Shown here: in pieces, positions 23,284 to 33,788 of the stretch | How the letters are laid out: every line of letters begins with the position of its first letter | Position numbering within the stretch: position 1 is the first letter of the stretch | From: Albula goreensis | Taxonomy: Eukaryota > Chordata > Actinopteri > Albuliformes > Albulidae | Direction of reading: 5' to 3' | Assembly (NCBI GenBank): GCA_022829145.1 | Contig: CM040746.1 | Location: forward strand, 18,352,332 to 18,416,331 | DNA length: 64,000 bases | Translations under genes and position numbers: made by a program | The notes under the pieces: generated by a model | Database searches by the model: none | Seen by the model: the letters and a program-made list of their open reading frames with translations, nothing else | Told to the model about the DNA's origin: nothing

Positions 23284-24317
23284 GCAGAGCCCTGAATATG
23301 GAATAGCTAGTTAGAAAGACACATTGTCAAAATTCTGTACTTACTTTTAATCATGGCTATGTCATCATAATTGAGCTATTTGCATGATCAAATTAATATC
23401 ATAATGTGATGCTTCTTCACTGAAAGAGAAATGGAGTAATATAGCTGGTCGTATAACATTAGCTACCTAGGACACTAATGATAGGGAGCACGGAGCAATG
23501 ATTGCTAGCTAACGTTACCAAGCAAGCAATTACTGTAGCCATATGAAACGCCAGGTAGCAATACCAGCTATTGCAGCTAATCTTTACAAATAGTTAACTT
23601 CGAGTCAATAGTGTGCTATATTTAGCTACGGTATTTGCCGTATCCTGTAGATAGATCGACATATTCCATATGTATTTACTAGAATCCAATTCAATGCAAT
23701 CCATATTTGTTTTGAGAAAACCATCGCAGAACATTAGCATCAACAAAGGCAAGCTATACAGAACAACTACATAGTGATAGCGTATGACATACCTTGCTAG
23801 CTAATCTTAGCTGGGCAGCTACTACACTGGCTGGGTAATAGCGTGGAGCAATCCTGAAGAGAACGTTAAAATTCTGTAAAATAATTAAGCCTTCTCTGTA
23901 GCTAGCTGTCCATCTAGTTAACTAACATACCCTGCTAGTATAGCTAGCTCGCTATAACGGGACCAGAAATAATACATCAGTACACTCACTGTCCCGATTG
24001 CAAGTCATATGAATGAAGACATTATAATGGAAAAATATTATCATCGAACAACTAAGGTCGGTAATGTTAGCAAATACTTGTCAATACGACAGTTTAGCAT
24101 TCAAGCGAGTTGTCCTATTGACATTATTTGCAAACCAACCGGCCAGCTTCCAACGTTATTACAAATGGATGGTGGCTAGTGTTAGCTAATAACTAACAGC
24201 TAGAGAAGGAATACATCCAACTTCTCAGCTTATTTGAATATATTATCAATACATGTATATTGTGGGAAAATCATTCTGATTTATCATTGCTTGCTAGTTA
24301 TCGGCTGTGTATATTAC
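19576..24317 (-). other. fam53c 5' UTR part and long first intron
   Basis: Upstream of the start codon is a G/C-skewed stretch (19,600-19,660, C-rich on the minus strand) that may be the pyrimidine tract of the acceptor just before the ATG (ATCTAG then CC-ATG). The remainder is intron-like. It contains a GA microsatellite and, from about 23,450 to 24,220, TAGC-rich DNA like that near other promoters. The 195-codon open frame at 21,756-22,343 (minus) has no recognisable domain. Confidence 0.5.
23238..23279. repeat. (GA)n microsatellite
   Basis: About 42 bases of alternating GA in the fam53c first intron. Confidence 0.95.
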
Positions 24318-24480
24318 CTGCCCAAAGTGTCTCCTTAGCAACCGACAGCAGCACGGAGCACCCTCTGCCCTTGCGCTAAGAATAAATACTTCATGGGAGA
24401 AACCAATCGAGAGGTACAACTACAATATTAGGATTTCCGGTTTTTCGTAATATAATGGAACAACGCCTGTTAACCAATGA
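24318..24480 (-). promoter_or_regulatory. candidate first non-coding exon and promoter of fam53c
   Basis: On the minus strand a GTAATA donor ends a putative exon at 24318 (…GGGCAG). Upstream are two inverted CCAAT boxes near 24,400 and 24,473 and a CCGGAAAT ETS-type site near 24,435. This is the best promoter-like segment upstream of fam53c, but the link to the coding exons is inferred. Confidence 0.4.
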
Positions 24481-25370
24481 AACATATACAAATAATATAA
24501 TTTACAATAAAAAGCTGAAAGTACTATGTACTGCAGTTATTTATTCAATTGAAAAAAGTCGCTGTAATCGCCCACGAAAATATTTGCACACCCCTAGGAA
24601 GTAATATGAAATAAAAAACATAGGAGCTGCATGAAACAAACATCACTTAACGCTGACAAAATCGGACAAACAACCAAATATTTTTACTGTCGAAGCTGTC
24701 TCAGCACATAGCATAGTACAAGTGCAATGCGTTTCAAAATGGAACGCAGTGTGGCAATTGAACGTGAGATGTAAAGATAATGTACTCCTATAACTGCAAA
24801 CTCTTGTCATTAGACTAATCTTTTTACGGTATAACCATTGAAACGTTGTGTGAACTTGTGCGCAAATGAACTTGGTTTTTGAATTTAGATCTAATTAAAA
24901 TATTAATAATCGAGAATCCTTTTCTAATTATTTCACTCAATGGGATCCAGCCTCAAAGTTTCTTTCAGACTGGTGAGATTCACAAACTGTTGAGGGGGCA
25001 GGAGAACCTACGTTTTTCAGTGTTTGGGTCTTAAAAAAGTAAAACATCAAAATAGTAAAACATAACAGGTTCTTCCACAGTGTAGATCAGGGATGCATTC
25101 ACTAAAGACATCAAAATTACTCTCAGGACTCTCTTTCAACAGTTTTGCTGAGAACATGCCCATTTAGGCTACACACTCCAAATCCACTTTTCAAATATTT
25201 CAGTATTAACTTTAAAGTAAACTCCTAGCGTTAGGGGCAAATGGCTAAAGAGATATCTTCTCCCTCCTTGTGGAAATTTAGAGAACTGCAATGCTTGTTT
25301 ATTCAGACTAAAAAAGAGCATTTTACATTTTCTATTATATCTCAAATGCTCATGAACACTGCCTGAGTAA
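24481..25370. other. intergenic, fam53c start to Tc1 relic
   Basis: AT-rich unique sequence. No exon, RNA gene or clear repeat recognised. Confidence 0.5.
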
Positions 25371-25379
25371 ATCCCAGTG

Positions 25380-26400
25380 CGATTATTTGTTGCTCACCTC
25401 ACACAAACAAGATTTATACAGGTTACACAAGGTGACAAGAATACATTACAATAAAAAGTATTTACCCTGTTTCACCTTTTGCATATAACATCAATGTGCA
25501 ACCACAATCTAGTACAAAATAAAAGAAAACCTGAGTGAGCAAATAAGTTTGATACTTATTTTCCACAACATCTCAATAGAGTTTAGCTCTGGACTTTGAC
25601 AATTCTATACAGACTATTCTGATGTAGTCTTGCTTGTGTGGATGATTGGATTGCTTAATTATCCAGGTGTGCCTCAATTTCAGGTCACTGTCCGATGGCT
25701 CCGGCAGAAGCTACAGAAAAGAATTCATGCCTCCTTCAGTGACATTATGGTCCTGGTCCTGATGCAGTAATACATCGCCAAACCATGACACCACCACACA
25801 TTGTGCTTGGTCATTGACATGTGGTTCTTATGGTGACATGCAGACTTTCCCAAAAATAGTCCCACTTTTTAAATAATTTGTCCATTGACCATTGTTCCAG
25901 AACTCTTGCAGGTAGTGCTGTGGATTTCCAGGCAAACTTACAATAAGCATTCATGCTCTACATAGCATGCAATTTTTTCTATCTTGATAGACTTTTATGA
26001 ATGGCAAGCATCTATGTCATGGTGGAGTCTTGAACACTGACCTTACCTGAGCCAAGAGAGGCCTACAGATCCCTGCATGATGCTCCAGGGTTTTTGTGAT
26101 TTCCTGGATAATTTTACAACTTGTCCTTGGGCCACACCCTGGAAGACTCACTACCACAGTCATAAAGTATCCATATTTTAACAATGCTGCTCTGCCTGTA
26201 GTTCTACAGCCTTTGAAATGGTCTTGTAACCCCTTCTTGATTGGCTGACATGCATCAAAATCAGGCCAGGAGCATGTCTGCTGTTTACAAAAGCATTCAA
26301 ACTGCTGGTGCACTAGCTTTTCCTCACTTGGAGATTGCATGTTTGATTACCTTACACATCAAAGGATTAAGAAATTTGAAGCCTAAAATTGTTCAACAGA
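25380..26400 (-). mobile_element. decayed Tc1-like DNA transposon
   Basis: Read on the minus strand, 25751-25798 encodes CGGVMVWRCITASGPG, matching the G-G-x-V-x-V-W-G-C motif between the catalytic aspartates of Tc1 transposases. Further along are the 3' features of common fish Tc1 elements: a CTTATTTGCTCACTCAGGTT block near 25,530-25,560 and an AAATACTTTTTATTG end near 25,455. The upstream part near 26,040-26,330 keeps pieces of the 5' half of the transposase. The frame is broken many times. Ends are estimated, as no clean inverted repeats were found. Confidence 0.6.
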
Positions 26401-26439
26401 AGAAACCATCATCTTGAAGAGGAATACAAAGTCATGCTG

Positions 26440-27093
26440 AATGTTTTTTTTTTTTTTATTAATTTCACTTTGCCTAAGTACTCAACAAGCACATGATGAC
26501 AAACAAGCAAAATAAAAGAAACTAAAATGAGCATCACAAAACAAGGTGTCATTTTCACCAAAGTATCCTTGAGAAATTCACTCATAAAAACGGTGACCAG
26601 TGACATACAGGAAGGGAAGGAATGGGTGAAAGAATGCATGATAGACATTGTGAAGATGAACCAGACTGACAGGCAGGGTGCTAGGCTGAGTTGAAATGCT
26701 GCAGTTGGCTTCCAAAACCACCACAATTCATTGGATGTATCCAGAACAATAGTGAAGAGCTACATGGTAGAGTGAGACAGAACAGAACATGTCATTTTCT
26801 AATGACTGCCAGGAGTGGTCTTGAAGCAGTGGTGTTAAAAAAATTGCAAATACAAAGTGCAAGTTCACCATTTTAGTTCACTCACAGCTCTTAAACATGT
26901 GAAGCAAATACATCAGAGATTGTGTATTGTGCAAAAATAAGTGTTTGTGTGCATTTGGAACCTAAACTAGCTGGAGGAGGTATTAGAAAAAAAAATGAAT
27001 AAATAAATAAAAAAACTGGGGATGATATCATGATCAGCACAGCACCATGTGCATACAGAAGTTGCTTATTGCACACTCCAGCATAGCTAGACC
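26440..27093 (-). other. probable slbp2 3' UTR
   Basis: The first AATAAA on the minus strand after the stop is at 26455-26460, next to a long homopolymer T run on the plus strand. A 3' UTR of about 650 bases is inferred; a shorter one using a variant signal is possible. Confidence 0.35.
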
Positions 27094-30000
27094 TTAATCA
27101 CAATGGTCTCCATGGTAGCCACTGCCATGGTTGAACCCTTCCCCCTGGAGATGTTGGCTATGGTCAGTCTCAAGAAGGAATCGCAGCCACCCAAGCACAT
27201 TTTCCTCTGCAGAGAGCTGAGCATTGAAGGAGTACACCAAGTCAGGATGAGAGGGCAGAGCTTGGAGTTCAGACACACCCCCCTGAGAAAAGAAACAGCA
27301 GCACTGAGGAAAGGGGGAAAAGGGGGGCAAGCACATGCACACACACACACATATGCACAACTATTCATTTTTAACCAAGCATAAAACTACAGTACACAAT
27401 CTTTACAGTTTAACAGTTTTCAGGGATTCACACTAATGGCGTGACTATAGAAATACAATGAAATGCCCGGGTGAACACAGGCAATATGAGAGTGGCAGTG
27501 GATGATATGAGTCATCTTAATAAAGCATTAGTTTCCAGTAGGTACACTGCCTATGCAATCCAGAATAAACTGTGGGGAGCAGCCCCATGAAGTGATGCAT
27601 AACTGCCTTTAGTCTTACCCAAGGAGAGAGCAATTGATTTAGCTGAACAGTCATTGTCTGAAGACATAGTTTTTCAAGTGGTTGCATGCTTTTGTGTAAA
27701 TACTAAACTGGGTGTACTCCTTTGGCCTTATTTCTCCAAAGTACATTAACAGTGGTTAATGTACTTAACCCCTGGTAACAGTACAATTATCCAGAAAATC
27801 AAAGCTAAATATAGTGTTGCTTAGCAAAACCAAAAATGTATGAGTCAGATCCTACATAGAATAGAAATGCAGAGAATTTATGGTCTGTGATTTAATAACC
27901 AAAAAATTAATATGGCTGGCAATGTCAAAGACTGATGAATTCAAACAGAATGGCATTCAAACAGACAAGGAGTGCTAGCTGGGACCACTATTAATAGGAC
28001 TTCAGCTCCAGGGTCTCAATTTCTTAAATCCATAGAAGTGAAAATGTGTGTGAACTTGCATGGTAGGTCTGTAACACTACTTAGGTGAAGTAATATACAC
28101 ATAATTCAGGGTCAAAGCCATGTCCTGCAATTATGCTGCTGAATAAAACAGACTTGAATGATTCCAAGTGTGTAGAAGATACTCCTCATCCTAGCTGAAA
28201 TTTGTCAGGAGTGCAGTGGATCTTCAGTGGAACCCCAAAAAAAAACAAAATTTTCAAACAAATACCACTGTCTGCCCATCTACTAATCAAACCTGTGGTG
28301 AAGTCCAGGAAGCATTTGGGGACACCTGCGCTGGTGGGGAAGTCACAGGGGTTAATGGGGCTTTGAAGTCTAGCCCAATGTCATCACCTCTTCCACAGGG
28401 CTCCGTATTCATATGCTCCAGCAACCCTTGTCTGAAAGTATGTTGGTGGGAGGGGGCAGAAACTGAAATTAAACTACTTTATAGGCCTGGTGAATTAAAA
28501 CAGAAGAAAAATTTGTTCAACATAATTTTAAACATTTTTTTCATATTCAATATTAAACAATGAATAAAGTGGCTTTTCACAACTATGAAAAAAAGAGTAC
28601 CTTCTTAAACATTTGTAAAATACTGTACAGGCAGAGGAATAGCCTGGTGATCAAATTATCACTGTACATTGATTGCAAAAAAGCATACACGTAATTCTGT
28701 GAACGATCCATACAAATTTGCAGTTTCTCTGCTTTGCGCAGACAGGATACAAAGGAAAATGCTTAATAATTCTGGGGAAAAAAAAAAAAAAAAAAACCTG
28801 CATGGGAAGTACAATGTTTTTTATAAAAAATAAATAAATAAAAAAATAAAAAAATCCTACAAGAGTGCCAATTTTCACCACATGAAAGGTTTTCCCCAAA
28901 CCACCATTGCAAACACATCATTGAAGTAGTACTACTTACATCTGGTCCATTGGGTCATGTCCATCTACGACAGACTGTGGCACTCCAAGGGCATCATGGG
29001 GGTTGTTAGAGGGGGGGTCCCAAGCATGTAGAGCCCTCCGCCACAATCGAACCTGCATATCCCAGGAGCGTCGGCTGTATTTACGGTACTTGTTGGGGGT
29101 GCGAGGGTGGAGTCCAGGAAGACGCAAATGTCTGCAGCCACAGAAATAGTATGGCCTTCTTAAGCCCCAATTGCAAACCCTTAGGCAAAAGCATTTTACC
29201 AAACTATATTGCTCAAATTGTCTAAACATTCTTGAATAAGTTGATTGAAAATTCAATTTTAATACTAATTATTGCACACACCAAAAAAAAAAAAAAAAAA
29301 AAAAAAAAGATAAAGCTATCCTGTTCATACTTTGGCACCTGCTGCAGGTAGTTCTGGTAACCACAGGTGTTTTTCCCATATTGGATCTGCTTCTGTCGGC
29401 GCTTCAGTACTGCCTCATTGGTTTCACAACGGGATGGGTCCAGAGGTCGTGTGCCACAGCGGCCCTCTGACTGAGCCCTCCAGAGAAAATGATGTTTAGC
29501 TGGTATTCAGCACCACAACATTTAAACAGTAGGCTAACATTATTTGCCTTTATTGAACAAAATGCACAGTGAGGGTAAGGAACATTTCTTTGCAACCACC
29601 ACCACCAACCCCAACCCCAACCCCAACCCAAGAAAAGATTGCGCTTTATCAAGAAATGAGCTCCAAATGTAGGAAGCCAACAAATAATGTGCTTAACCAT
29701 GCAGAAAATCTGCTGCCCTGGCAGTCACGTCTCTTACCTCCAAAGTCCATCCATGTCCTCTGTCCCCACTGCAACGCTAGCAGTGGACATCCTCAGGATA
29801 CATCGTTCCAATATGGAAGATCTGATTGGAAGGGCAACAATCAAAAGAGAAAACAAAGTAGAGGATACATGTTTTTCAGTTACACCCACCTATATACATT
29901 GACCATTAAGAATGGAAAGAGTATTTATGGGGATTGTGTGTGTAACATTGTGACAGCTATGAAGCAGAAATAAAGCAATCACCAAGTATGAACATAAGTG

Positions 30001-30709
30001 CAAGTATACACAGCACAGCAGAGCTTAATGCTAGATGTGCTGAGTGTGTAGGTACACTTACATGCTTCTGTGCATATGGACACTTGTGGAGAGGGGATGC
30101 ATGCGAAACAATATGGGTTCATTTGGTGAAGAACGCAGTTTGTGTGCACGTGTGCATTCAGGGGTGCATATAAATGTGAAAACCAATGCTATATACCGGC
30201 GTGGCTTCTGTGTGACTCCCGGATTGTTGTCTCTGCTCAGCTCAGAGCATGGCGAGTTACTGCATGAGAAAATTAGATAAGAATTATTGGACCAATCTCA
30301 CCAAACCTTTAAAAAAAAAAAAAGGGGGTTGGAGTGTAATAAACTCCTTCTCTCACCTGACCAAACTGTCGTACACAAAGCTGCAGCCAGGGAGAAGCCA
30401 AGGCTCTGGCCCACGGGGGTGAGTACCTGGCCTGGTTAATAAACCCTCTGGAAGCTCACAGTGGGATGACCACAGGGGCAGTGGCCTTCCCCTGAAAACA
30501 GTATATGCCAAACAAAAAATTAAGACCCTTAAGACGAAAGCACTTGTAAGTGGTTAACCGACAATTACCCCGCCCCTGCACCTTCCTTGAAATTTTCAAC
30601 TTAAGAGGAAGCGAGATGTAGACTGTAAATAATTATACATCGACAAAAGAAGTCTTACATACCTTGGCTCCAGTGGGCTGTGCAGTGTCGTGTCTACACG
30701 TGTTGTCAT
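27094..30709 (-). CDS. slbp2: Histone RNA hairpin-binding protein 2 (SLBP2-type)
   Basis: SLBP binds the stem-loop at the 3' end of replication-dependent histone mRNAs; the SLBP2 form of frogs and fish stores these messages in oocytes. Eight coding exons join in phase: 30663-30709, 30357-30491, 30197-30259, 29738-29821, 29331-29477, 28940-29131, 28293-28431 and 27094-27282, about 331 residues. The RNA-binding domain is split over exons 5 and 6: [29 protein letters not shown], then [26 protein letters not shown]. The TPNK motif, with its regulatory threonine, is intact. Outside this domain I see no similarity to SLBP1, and the DWxxxVEEDE-type translation-activating motif of SLBP1 is absent, fitting the SLBP2 class. 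The start is the first in-frame ATG of exon 1; the frame stays open upstream for 56 further codons but without an ATG. Exon 7 has two usable donors (ending 28293 or 28326), both in phase, so a 320-residue form is possible. Confidence 0.9.
29283..29308. repeat. poly(A) run in slbp2 intron
   Basis: Homopolymer of about 26 A on the plus strand between slbp2 exons 5 and 6. Confidence 0.9.
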
Positions 30710-30879
30710 GCTGAATCGACCAGCAGTCTGACTGCAAACACGCCATGTTGGAGGAGCCAGATTTAAATCAGCGCCAGGTGAGTTCACCTCCGCCCCCTTG
30801 GGGCGTGGTATGGGACCTTGAAAACGATCCTTGATATTAGGAGGCACATTTCGCGAGCAGACGTTTTCGTGTGTGTCCA

Positions 30880-31350
30880 AGCAAGTCTTTGTGTTATGTT
30901 AGTGCCTGTGTACATTGTACAGGATTGTAGATATGTTGGCAAAGTTTTTGCATTACTGTAGTGTAGGCTATATCCCGTGTAGCCTACAGGTCTCCAGATG
31001 TTTTGCGCAATATCGGGTAAGATGTGCTCACAAAGCAGGACGGAGAATGAGCAAGAACAGAGCAACGCTTGAGTTTTGTTTCATTATACAACACAGCCAC
31101 GATACATAGTTTTTGGAAGTAAAGCCAAGGTGTAGTTCTGTTTTGAAGAACTGAGTAAGAATTAAGGCTAAATTTAATAGTGACCGATCTCCTAAATAAC
31201 TAACTTCATGAAAAAATGAATTACATAACTATGAGATGCTGGCTTATCTATTCGACACTGATAAAATCAGTGAAAGTACTCGTGGTACCGTGTTACTTTT
31301 ACCCACAAATCTGCCATGCAATGTTTAAGTCAATCGACTTGCAAAGCAGT
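30880..31350. other. slbp2 upstream region
   Basis: This should hold the slbp2 promoter. No TATA box was recognised and the transcription start was not placed. No other gene seen. Confidence 0.4.
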
Positions 31351-31353
31351 TAA

Positions 31354-31391
31354 CCTTTCCCGTGTGAGGCGAACCACTACCCTGCGGAAAC
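31354..31391 (-). pseudogene. tRNA-Val fragment (5' half, deleted)
   Basis: On the minus strand it reads like the 5' half of tRNA-Val(CAC): acceptor strand GTTTCCG, part of the D arm, then CGCCTCACACGGGAAAGG. About eight bases of the D arm are missing and there is no T arm. Confidence 0.65.
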
Positions 31392-31661
31392 ACGAGGGAA
31401 AATAGATTAAAAGCAAATGCGGGAAATGTAGGGAAGACGAACCGTTAACCTTTTACTGTTTCCCTATGTAACAACGTAACATGTCCATCCAGAACACCCT
31501 GGGTTTTGTATCAGTATGTTATACTTTGCTGAGACTGGTAGGGTAACTCCCACGATATGACACTGTGGGCTGGTTTTCTGGCCATGGATTCAACCTAGTC
31601 CTTGACATAAGGAAAATACATGTATCTATTTTATGTCATTTCTTTAAAAAAAAAAAGTGTT

Positions 31662-31679
31662 TAGTCTAAATTTAGACTA
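31662..31679. repeat. 18-bp perfect palindrome
   Basis: TAGTCTAAATTTAGACTA equals its own reverse complement. A third related half-copy (TAGACTAAATTTA) follows and overlaps the target-site duplication of the adjacent hAT element. Confidence 0.9.
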
Positions 31680-31690
31680 TAATAGACTAA

Positions 31691-32034
31691 ATTTAAGGCA
31701 GTGGTTCTTAACCTTGTTGGAGGTACTGAACCCCACCAGTTTCATATGCGCATTCATCGAACCCTTATTAATTGGAAAAATTAGATATGATTTTTTCAAA
31801 TTCAAAACATAGGTATATATTTTACTGGTGCACAAAATGAACCGTGCATCAACACCATTGTGTTCAAAGAACAAAACCATCAAAACATGATTTTCACACA
31901 AAAACAAAAACGGGACGTTACATGAGGAAACACATGAGTCGGGTGTGTGTCTTGACCTCCGCCGAACCCCTGAGAATGACTCACCGAAGCCCCAGGGTTC
32001 GATCGAACCCAGGTTAAGAAGCAGTGATTTAAGG
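31691..32034. mobile_element. non-autonomous hAT element (MITE) with 8-bp target-site duplication
   Basis: The 328-base element at 31699-32026 begins CAGTGGTTCTTAACCTT and ends AGGTTAAGAAGCAGTG. These are inverted repeats differing at two of 16 positions. It is flanked on both sides by the identical 8-mer ATTTAAGG (31691-31698 and 32027-32034), the duplication length of hAT transposases. It contains no transposase; it must have been mobilised in trans. Confidence 0.9.
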
Positions 32035-32371
32035 TAATCCATTCCCAGGAAGGTAGCCCCCTAAATTCAGAGACTTCTTTCATAACTAGGCCTACTTATT
32101 GATGCTGGAATGGATGGGACACTTGACAGACTCAATGTGTAGGCCTACAAATTATGTCTTTTGACTCACTCCATTGTTCAGCTTGTGGTTGGTGATGGGT
32201 AGTTATTTTTGGAAATAAAGCCAAGGTGTAGTGCTAATTTGAAAAAAAAAAAAAAAAAAAAAAAATCAGTGGTAAGTGATGAAATTCGTGGAGCTACTGG
32301 TGTCACTGTGCCTGTTGCTGTTTTCCATGCATCTACCATATAATCTTGAAGTAAATAGACTTAAATATGAT

Positions 32372-32442
32372 TGTTTCCGCCCGATTTCGAACTAAGGACT
32401 TTTCGCATGTGAGGCGAACGTGAACCACTACATTACGGAAAC
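32372..32442 (-). pseudogene. tRNA-Val(CAC) pseudogene
   Basis: Nearly full length and still showing the CAC anticodon and acceptor stem GTTTCCG/CGGAAAC. It lacks two bases of the D loop, and its T stem is badly mispaired compared with the intact gene at 63.7 kb. Probably inactive. Confidence 0.7.
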
Positions 32443-32643
32443 ACCTACAGTATGCAGTTATGCATTTCCAGAAAATGGAAGGAACAGCAAAGATTAATTG
32501 CAACAGATGTTAATTATTTTATACAAGAAAAATATGCCTTTAGATAAATTACATTTTTCAACAACTATTAAGATGGCATTTCATAGATACTTGATAATTT
32601 ACAGAATAGGTTTTCCACAGGAACAGAGCCTTTGTGGAGAGTA

Positions 32644-32694
32644 AAGGACCTTTCACGTATTGAGCGAGCGTGATGACCACTACACTACGGAAAC
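32644..32694 (-). pseudogene. tRNA-Val fragment lacking the T arm
   Basis: The 5' acceptor strand and D arm match tRNA-Val. The anticodon arm is altered (TCAATACG in place of TCACACG), and the sequence stops matching before the T arm. Confidence 0.65.
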
Positions 32695-33693
32695 TCGCCT
32701 CGAGGTAGTAAAGCCCCTTTTCACAATAGATATACAGAAATTACCGGGCAGCAAGACTTTTTTTCTATTGGTACGAATTTGTCTGTCTACCTATCATTCG
32801 TTCATTGATGTGTTTATTTCTGGATCTTCCTTTCCTAAGACCCATCAATTACAGGGTTGTCAATCAAGGTGGCGGTGAGAGTTAGCAAGTCTCACTGGTG
32901 AAAAAACGTTAAGTATGAGGTAAAATAAATCATACAACATCTAATTATATAAAAATCAGCCCTCAAGACTGTTACAGAGACATAGCGAAAAAATTACAGA
33001 ACATTATAGGAAATATACTAATTTAAAGATCCTAAATTGAAATGCGAATAAATAAATGTATGAATACTTGTAGTGCATGCCTAAAATAGTTTAAATAATT
33101 AATTATTTTGTTAATACTTACGAATACTTAATTCTCAAATGTATTAATTTAACCTGTTTAAGTTTTTATTTCCCTACGGATTAGGCGCTTGTATTTGCTT
33201 GGGGCTATTTACTTGTGGCCACGTACTTCTTTGTAAGAAATTAGGTGGCTAACTAACTTTCGCTAATCAAGCTTCTTTTAAATGTAGACAAAATATTGTG
33301 TATCCCGTGATCAAAGACTCATGCTTGCCTCTTGCGCTTAATAGCCTACTTTAGAAAGCACCGTATCGAAATGTATTAGCATAATCTCAGCATTAGTAAT
33401 TATGGTTTGCGCTATCACATGAATAGGGAAAGACACAAGAACGTTTTGTTCAAAAAGCGTAGGTGACAATGTTGACCGGTTTCTAAATAAAGTAGCCTGT
33501 GTTTCTTTTCAGCCTATATAAAATGCTAAACTACACGTTGATTGATGAAAGTCGGATGTTGCTTGTCATATTTGCTTATCTGCGTCACTATTCAAATCAT
33601 TTCACTTCATGTCGCTCTGGGCTTCATAGTTCTGCCAAAGTCTACGGACGTCACAGTGCAACGGCAGCCACATTTTATTTTCGCCGGCCTGGA

Positions 33694-33736
33694 TGACATC
33701 ATAGTAGAAACCTCAATGACCTTATGCACTATAAAT
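33694..33736 (+). promoter_or_regulatory. CRE-like site and TATA box of the first cfap210-like gene
   Basis: TGACATCA at 33694-33701 lies 95 bases before the ATG, and TATAAAT at 33730-33736 lies about 55 bases before it. The same GATGACATCA word precedes the second copy at almost the same distance. CRE-like elements near the start are typical of genes driven by CREM in spermatids, which is an inference here. Confidence 0.5.
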
Positions 33737-33788
33737 GTTTAGCTGATAACTGAAGCGGCCAGATGTTGCTCCATACTTTCAGGCGAAA

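Larger units (their letters stand above)
32035..33650. other. intergenic with broken tRNA-Val copies
   Basis: Apart from two tRNA-Val pseudogenes and a poly(A) run near 32,240-32,264, this stretch is AT-rich with no recognisable exon. A few open frames of 60-70 codons lack any known motif. Confidence 0.5.

Noticed and set aside
28216-28563. 115-codon plus-strand frame
   Set aside because: It is antisense to slbp2 exon 7, whose minus-strand frame fits both neighbouring exon phases.
29404-29700. 98-codon minus-strand frame past the slbp2 exon 5 acceptor
   Set aside because: It reads intron in a different frame from the SLBP domain; only 29331-29477 fits the phase of both neighbours.
30663-30880. 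slbp2 start at a TTG codon upstream
   Set aside because: No ATG is present in the extended frame; the first in-frame ATG at 30709 was preferred, though a non-AUG start is noted as a possibility.
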